NCBI GenBank assembly: GCA_039919885.1
Contig: JBDSEV010000029.1
Span: 17,254-81,253 of the forward strand
Length of the DNA: 64,000 nt
Direction: 5' to 3'
DNA from: JACMLD01 sp039919885
Lineage (GTDB): Bacteria; Bacteroidota; Bacteroidia; Chitinophagales; Chitinophagaceae
Shown here: in pieces, positions 61,224 to 64,000 of the stretch
How the letters are laid out: each line of letters opens with the position of its first letter
Position numbering within the stretch: position 1 is the first letter of the stretch
Position numbers and translations under genes: made by a program
Notes under the pieces: model-generated
Told to the model about the DNA's origin: nothing
Database searches by the model: none
The model's input: the letters and a program-made list of their open reading frames with translations, nothing else

Positions 61224-61377
61224 TAGCAGCGATTATTTATTAGGTATTAGCTATGGCGCATAGCGCCGGAGACAGGTTTAGGTTCCAGGCGTTGCTTCCT
61301 GCAAATTGGAGCAGCATTATGTTACCGGGACGCGTTTCTTATTGCCTTTTTACCTTTTACTTTTTACTTTTTTTAGA

Positions 61378-62694
61378 ATGCAGATAGACAATATTACCTT
61401 TAACGATCTGTCGATCTTTCACCAGGAGGAAGAATCGTCTATATTCCACAAATTAAATTTTACACAAACCATCGGTGGTAAACACTGGCTGACCCGTTTT
61501 TTTAGCGAACCGCTCGGAGAACTAAAAAAGATTACGGAGGTACAGCAAATACTCCAATGCATTATTGCCCAGCAAATGAAATGGCCGCAATCCATCAGCA
61601 ATGGAACAGTAATGGTTATTGAGAAATTTTACGAATCTCCCATTGATACCATCCCCGATTCACCTAATTTTTTAAATGCACTCAGTTATAAATTATTGCA
61701 CACGCCAGATTATTCACTGGTACGTTACACCGTTGGCCATTTTGCCGATTTTGTGAGAGGATTTAAGGAACTGGCGGTTATTTTCGACAACGACGAAACC
61801 CCGTCTACGCTTCGGCAATATATCCGGCGAGCAGCTTCACTGATCAGCAACGACGCGATGTCGGCACTGGCAGCAACCCAGAAAGGTGTTGTATTGACAC
61901 CGTTGCAAACCATTTATTTTGGCAATTATATACGTAATCGTTTTAAAAATGCGTCGCTGGAATTGATTGAAATTTTTGGACGGCTGGATGCATGGTATTC
62001 TATGGCAACAGCGGTACAACAGTTTAATTTTTCTTTTCCTGTATTTACAGATTCGCCCAGGGCCAAGCTGGATGCCAAAAAGCTGTACCATATATTGCTG
62101 CCGGCTCCCGTAAACTATGACGTAAGCTTGCAGCAGCAGCACAATTTCTTATTTCTCACCGGCGCCAACATGGCGGGCAAAAGCACTTTCATTAAATCCG
62201 TCGGTGCCGCGGTCTACCTTGCCCACCTGGGGATGGGGGTGCCCGCCGAGTCCATGCAGCTTAGTGTGTTCGACGGCATTCTGAGTAATATCAATGTGGT
62301 TGACAATATTATAAAAGGCGAAAGTTATTTCTTTAACGAAGTCCAAAGAATAAAAAACACCCTTAATAAAATAAACAATGGAAAAAAATGGCTGGTGCTG
62401 ATTGATGAACTTTTTAAAGGTACCAATGTGCAGGATGCCATGAAATGCTCCGGTGCGGTTATCAGGGGACTCATTAAAATTCCCAATTCATTATTTATTC
62501 TTTCCACCCATTTATATGAAATTGCAACGGAGTTGGAAGTTCATCCCAATATCCTTTTCCGCTATTTTGAAACAGAAGTTAAAGAAGATCAGTTGTTGTT
62601 CAGCTACCAGTTGAAAGAAGGCATCAGTAATGACCGCATCGGCTACCTCATTTTAAAACAGGAGAAGGTAGTGGAGATGCTGGAGAATTTGTAA
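61378..62694 (+). CDS. Small MutS-related ATPase
   Basis: 438 residues from the ATG at 61378; an upstream in-frame start at 61306 adds a hydrophobic stretch that lies over the promoter region and was rejected. It contains the MutS core/lever domain III (about 20-220) and the ATPase domain V (about 250-438) with Walker A GANMAGKST, Walker B WLVLIDELFKGTN and the ST-H motif LSTHLYE. The mismatch-recognition domain I and connector domain II of MutS (about 850 residues) are missing, as is the Smr nuclease domain of MutS2. It is a Bacteroidota-type stand-alone MutS-like protein; its DNA substrate is unknown. A TACTTTTT -7-like element ends 5 bp upstream (61365-61372). Confidence 0.88.
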   Translation: MQIDNITFNDLSIFHQEEESSIFHKLNFTQTIGGKHWLTRFFSEPLGELKKITEVQQILQCIIAQQMKWPQSISNGTVMVIEKFYESPIDTIPDSPNFLNALSYKLLHTPDYSLVRYTVGHFADFVRGFKELAVIFDNDETPSTLRQYIRRAASLISNDAMSALAATQKGVVLTPLQTIYFGNYIRNRFKNASLELIEIFGRLDAWYSMATAVQQFNFSFPVFTDSPRAKLDAKKLYHILLPAPVNYDVSLQQQHNFLFLTGANMAGKSTFIKSVGAAVYLAHLGMGVPAESMQLSVFDGILSNINVVDNIIKGESYFFNEVQRIKNTLNKINNGKKWLVLIDELFKGTNVQDAMKCSGAVIRGLIKIPNSLFILSTHLYEIATELEVHPNILFRYFETEVKEDQLLFSYQLKEGISNDRIGYLILKQEKVVEMLENL

Positions 62695-63126
62695 ACATTT
62701 GATGTGCTGCATTATACTTTTAATATTGGTCTGAATGATGACAATAATTACATCAGGGCCGAAGCAACCGTATCCATCAGATTTCTGCAGTCCAACCGAT
62801 AATAGCCTTGAGCTAACCCATGAAATAAACGCAGACAAACCTGTTTGCATTTTCGCTAAAACTTTTGATTGAAAACAGCGCGGGCAAAAAAATAGAAAGG
62901 ATTACCTAAAAGGAAAGTCGGACCACGATAATCATTCCATTGAAAAAGTCACCCAAAAAAACCTATTGCGCCCCGGCTTAAACTTGTTATTTAAAGATGC
63001 GTTGCCGCAATAATTAGACTGCCGGCTGACCGAAGGCGCACCGATAATTTTTATGTGGGAGATCGATCCGTATACCGGCCTGCTTAAAAACTTAAGGCTT
63101 ACATTAGCGACTCCAAAGAAACCACC
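62695..63126. other. Gene-poor stretch downstream of the MutS-like gene
   Basis: About 430 bp in which I see no intact gene, RNA gene or repeat. The last 90 bp could be decayed coding sequence leading into the small open frame at 63127, but no family was recognised. Confidence 0.45.
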
Positions 63127-63318
63127 ATGACAATCAAAGAAAAAGTGCGGGACAAAGAGAAAGCGGTTAAAACGCTGCTGGATGGCTTAAGAAATCACCT
63201 CAACGGGAAACGCATTGAATTTGATAAAGCACCAACTTCCTGGGAATACATTAGCACGCTTGGCATTACCGAAACCAAATTAAAAGAGTTGCTGGAGTAT
63301 TTGAAAGAGACCGTATAA
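63127..63318 (+). CDS. Possible small hypothetical protein
   Basis: 63 residues, lysine/glutamate-rich and predicted largely helical (TIKEKVRDKEKAVKTLLDGLRNHLNG ... TETKLKELLEYLKETV). The composition and third-position pattern look more like real coding sequence than the shadows around it. It is not similar to anything I recognise and has no clear ribosome binding site. It may be an intact small protein or the C-terminal remnant of a larger gene whose upstream part has decayed (62900-63126). Confidence 0.4.
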   Translation: MTIKEKVRDKEKAVKTLLDGLRNHLNGKRIEFDKAPTSWEYISTLGITETKLKELLEYLKETV

Positions 63319-63450
63319 AATAGTTTACAACATTAAGAACTACCGGTGCAACTCGATGCTTATTACAAAATATCCGGGCAGAAGACGCTATCCATAATAG
63401 CGGAATGAGACGTATGCGCTGAACTTAAATACTTCGTTTGAGAACCCGCA

Positions 63451-64000
63451 TAAAACGTTCCTACGGAACGATAGGCATGATAATGTTTTATTCTACCCAC
63501 AAATTGCTCCTACGGAGCAAAAGCAGCCCTTCCAACGCGAGCGTTCGGTGATGGCAGTAAGATACCGACCGCGGGAACCTGCGCCACCGAAACGTGTTCC
63601 AGCGGTACATTTTATGGTCGGGATGGAGACTAAATAGAGAAAGGCCATTAACGGGCCGCAACATGTTCCAGCGGAACATTTTGTGGGTAGAAAAACAATG
63701 CACGATTGGTTTCGTTCCGTAGGAACGTCTTGTGCAAATGCACCATAAAACGTTCCTACAAAACGATAGACATGATAATATTCAATGCTACCCACAAATT
63801 GCTCCTACGGAGCAAAAGAAACCCTTCCGAGGTGAACGTTAACGGTTGCCGGCTACCGACCGACTATTGCGAAATGTTACCCCGCCACACCATGTTCCAG
63901 CGGAACATTTTATGGGTAGAAAAACAATGCACGATTGGTATCGTTCCGTAGGAACGTCTTGTGCAAATGCACCATAAAACGTTCCTACAAAACGATAGAC
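63451..64000. repeat. Array of long imperfect repeats containing palindromic hairpins
   Basis: Units built from the same blocks recur: a block ACCCACAAATTGCTCC... starts at 63495 and 63790 (295 bp apart); an ATGTTCC-AGC-GGAACAT hairpin lies at 63663-63679 and 63892-63908 (229 bp apart) with a diverged copy at 63594-63610; CGTTCC-GTA-GGAACG lies at 63713-63727 and 63942-63956 (229 bp apart); CGTTCC-TAC-GGAACG lies at 63456-63470, with one-sided decayed copies at 63751 and 63980; TTGCTCC-TAC-GGAGCAA lies at 63504-63520 with a copy near 63799. Stems are 6-7 bp with 3-nt loops. The array runs past the window edge. Reading frames through it are not genes. Confidence 0.85.

Noticed and set aside
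63488..63951. Small open frames within the palindromic repeat array
   Set aside because: They follow the repeat units on both strands and carry the same peptide fragments in each copy, as expected from non-coding repeats.
63451..64000. CRISPR array at the right edge
   Set aside because: Repeated elements are of unequal length and spacing, contain several different palindromes, and lack constant-length unique spacers; no cas genes are present.

Overview
The window looks like a chromosomal segment of a Bacteroidota bacterium, most likely of the Chitinophagaceae. The reasons are the gene content (mraZ-rsmH-ftsL-ftsI-murE-mraY-murD-ftsW-murG-murC-ftsQ with no murF; atpD-atpC apart from the other ATP synthase genes; ubiE overlapping porT; a type IX secretion cargo domain; DUF5723, YtxH and CusA-type RND genes), -7 boxes of the Bacteroidota form TAnnTTTG, and few Shine-Dalgarno sequences. 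No rRNA, tRNA, CRISPR array, transposase or phage module was recognised.

Region by region. 1-12.7 kb: the division and cell-wall (dcw) cluster on the minus strand, from mraZ down to the first codons of ftsQ, with two low-complexity repeat patches in its gaps and a four-box MraZ operator in front of mraZ. 13-22.8 kb: queA, an orphan sensor kinase, yqgE, two envelope proteins, atpDC, a YtxH/holin-like trio and a GNAT-like protein. 23.3-28.7 kb: dnaX, with an in-frame run of nine A, and a large GH18-deacetylase-glycosyltransferase fusion protein. 28.9-36.9 kb: a two-component system followed by a TolC/adaptor/CusA heavy-metal type efflux operon; both units are preceded by the same TTAAC direct repeats. 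37-43 kb: a TonB protein, an OprB-like porin, a secreted M20 peptidase and the E2 subunit of a 2-oxoacid dehydrogenase. 43.3-48.7 kb: a tight five-gene operon of UbiA prenyltransferase, type III polyketide synthase, methyltransferase, flavoprotein and DUF5723 protein, the best candidate for an uncharacterised pathway. 49-56.4 kb: a GbsR-type regulator, an epimerase, a CoA-binding protein, a broken type IX secreted metalloprotease, ykuK, engB, ubiE and porT. 56.4-64 kb: a cluster of hairpins, an FkbM methyltransferase, a Wzi-like barrel, pyrC, a small MutS-like ATPase and, at the right edge, an array of palindromic repeats that runs out of the window.

How the genes work together. The dcw genes form one transcriptional neighbourhood for lipid II synthesis and septation, probably autoregulated by MraZ. 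The kinase/regulator pair probably controls its own transcription and the efflux operon through the shared TTAAC boxes. The polyketide operon resembles in its enzyme set the actinobacterial phenolic-lipid pathways (type III PKS, methyltransferase, flavin hydroxylase), with a prenyltransferase and an outer-membrane protein added; its product cannot be read from sequence. PorT belongs to the same secretion route as the broken metalloprotease 2 kb upstream.
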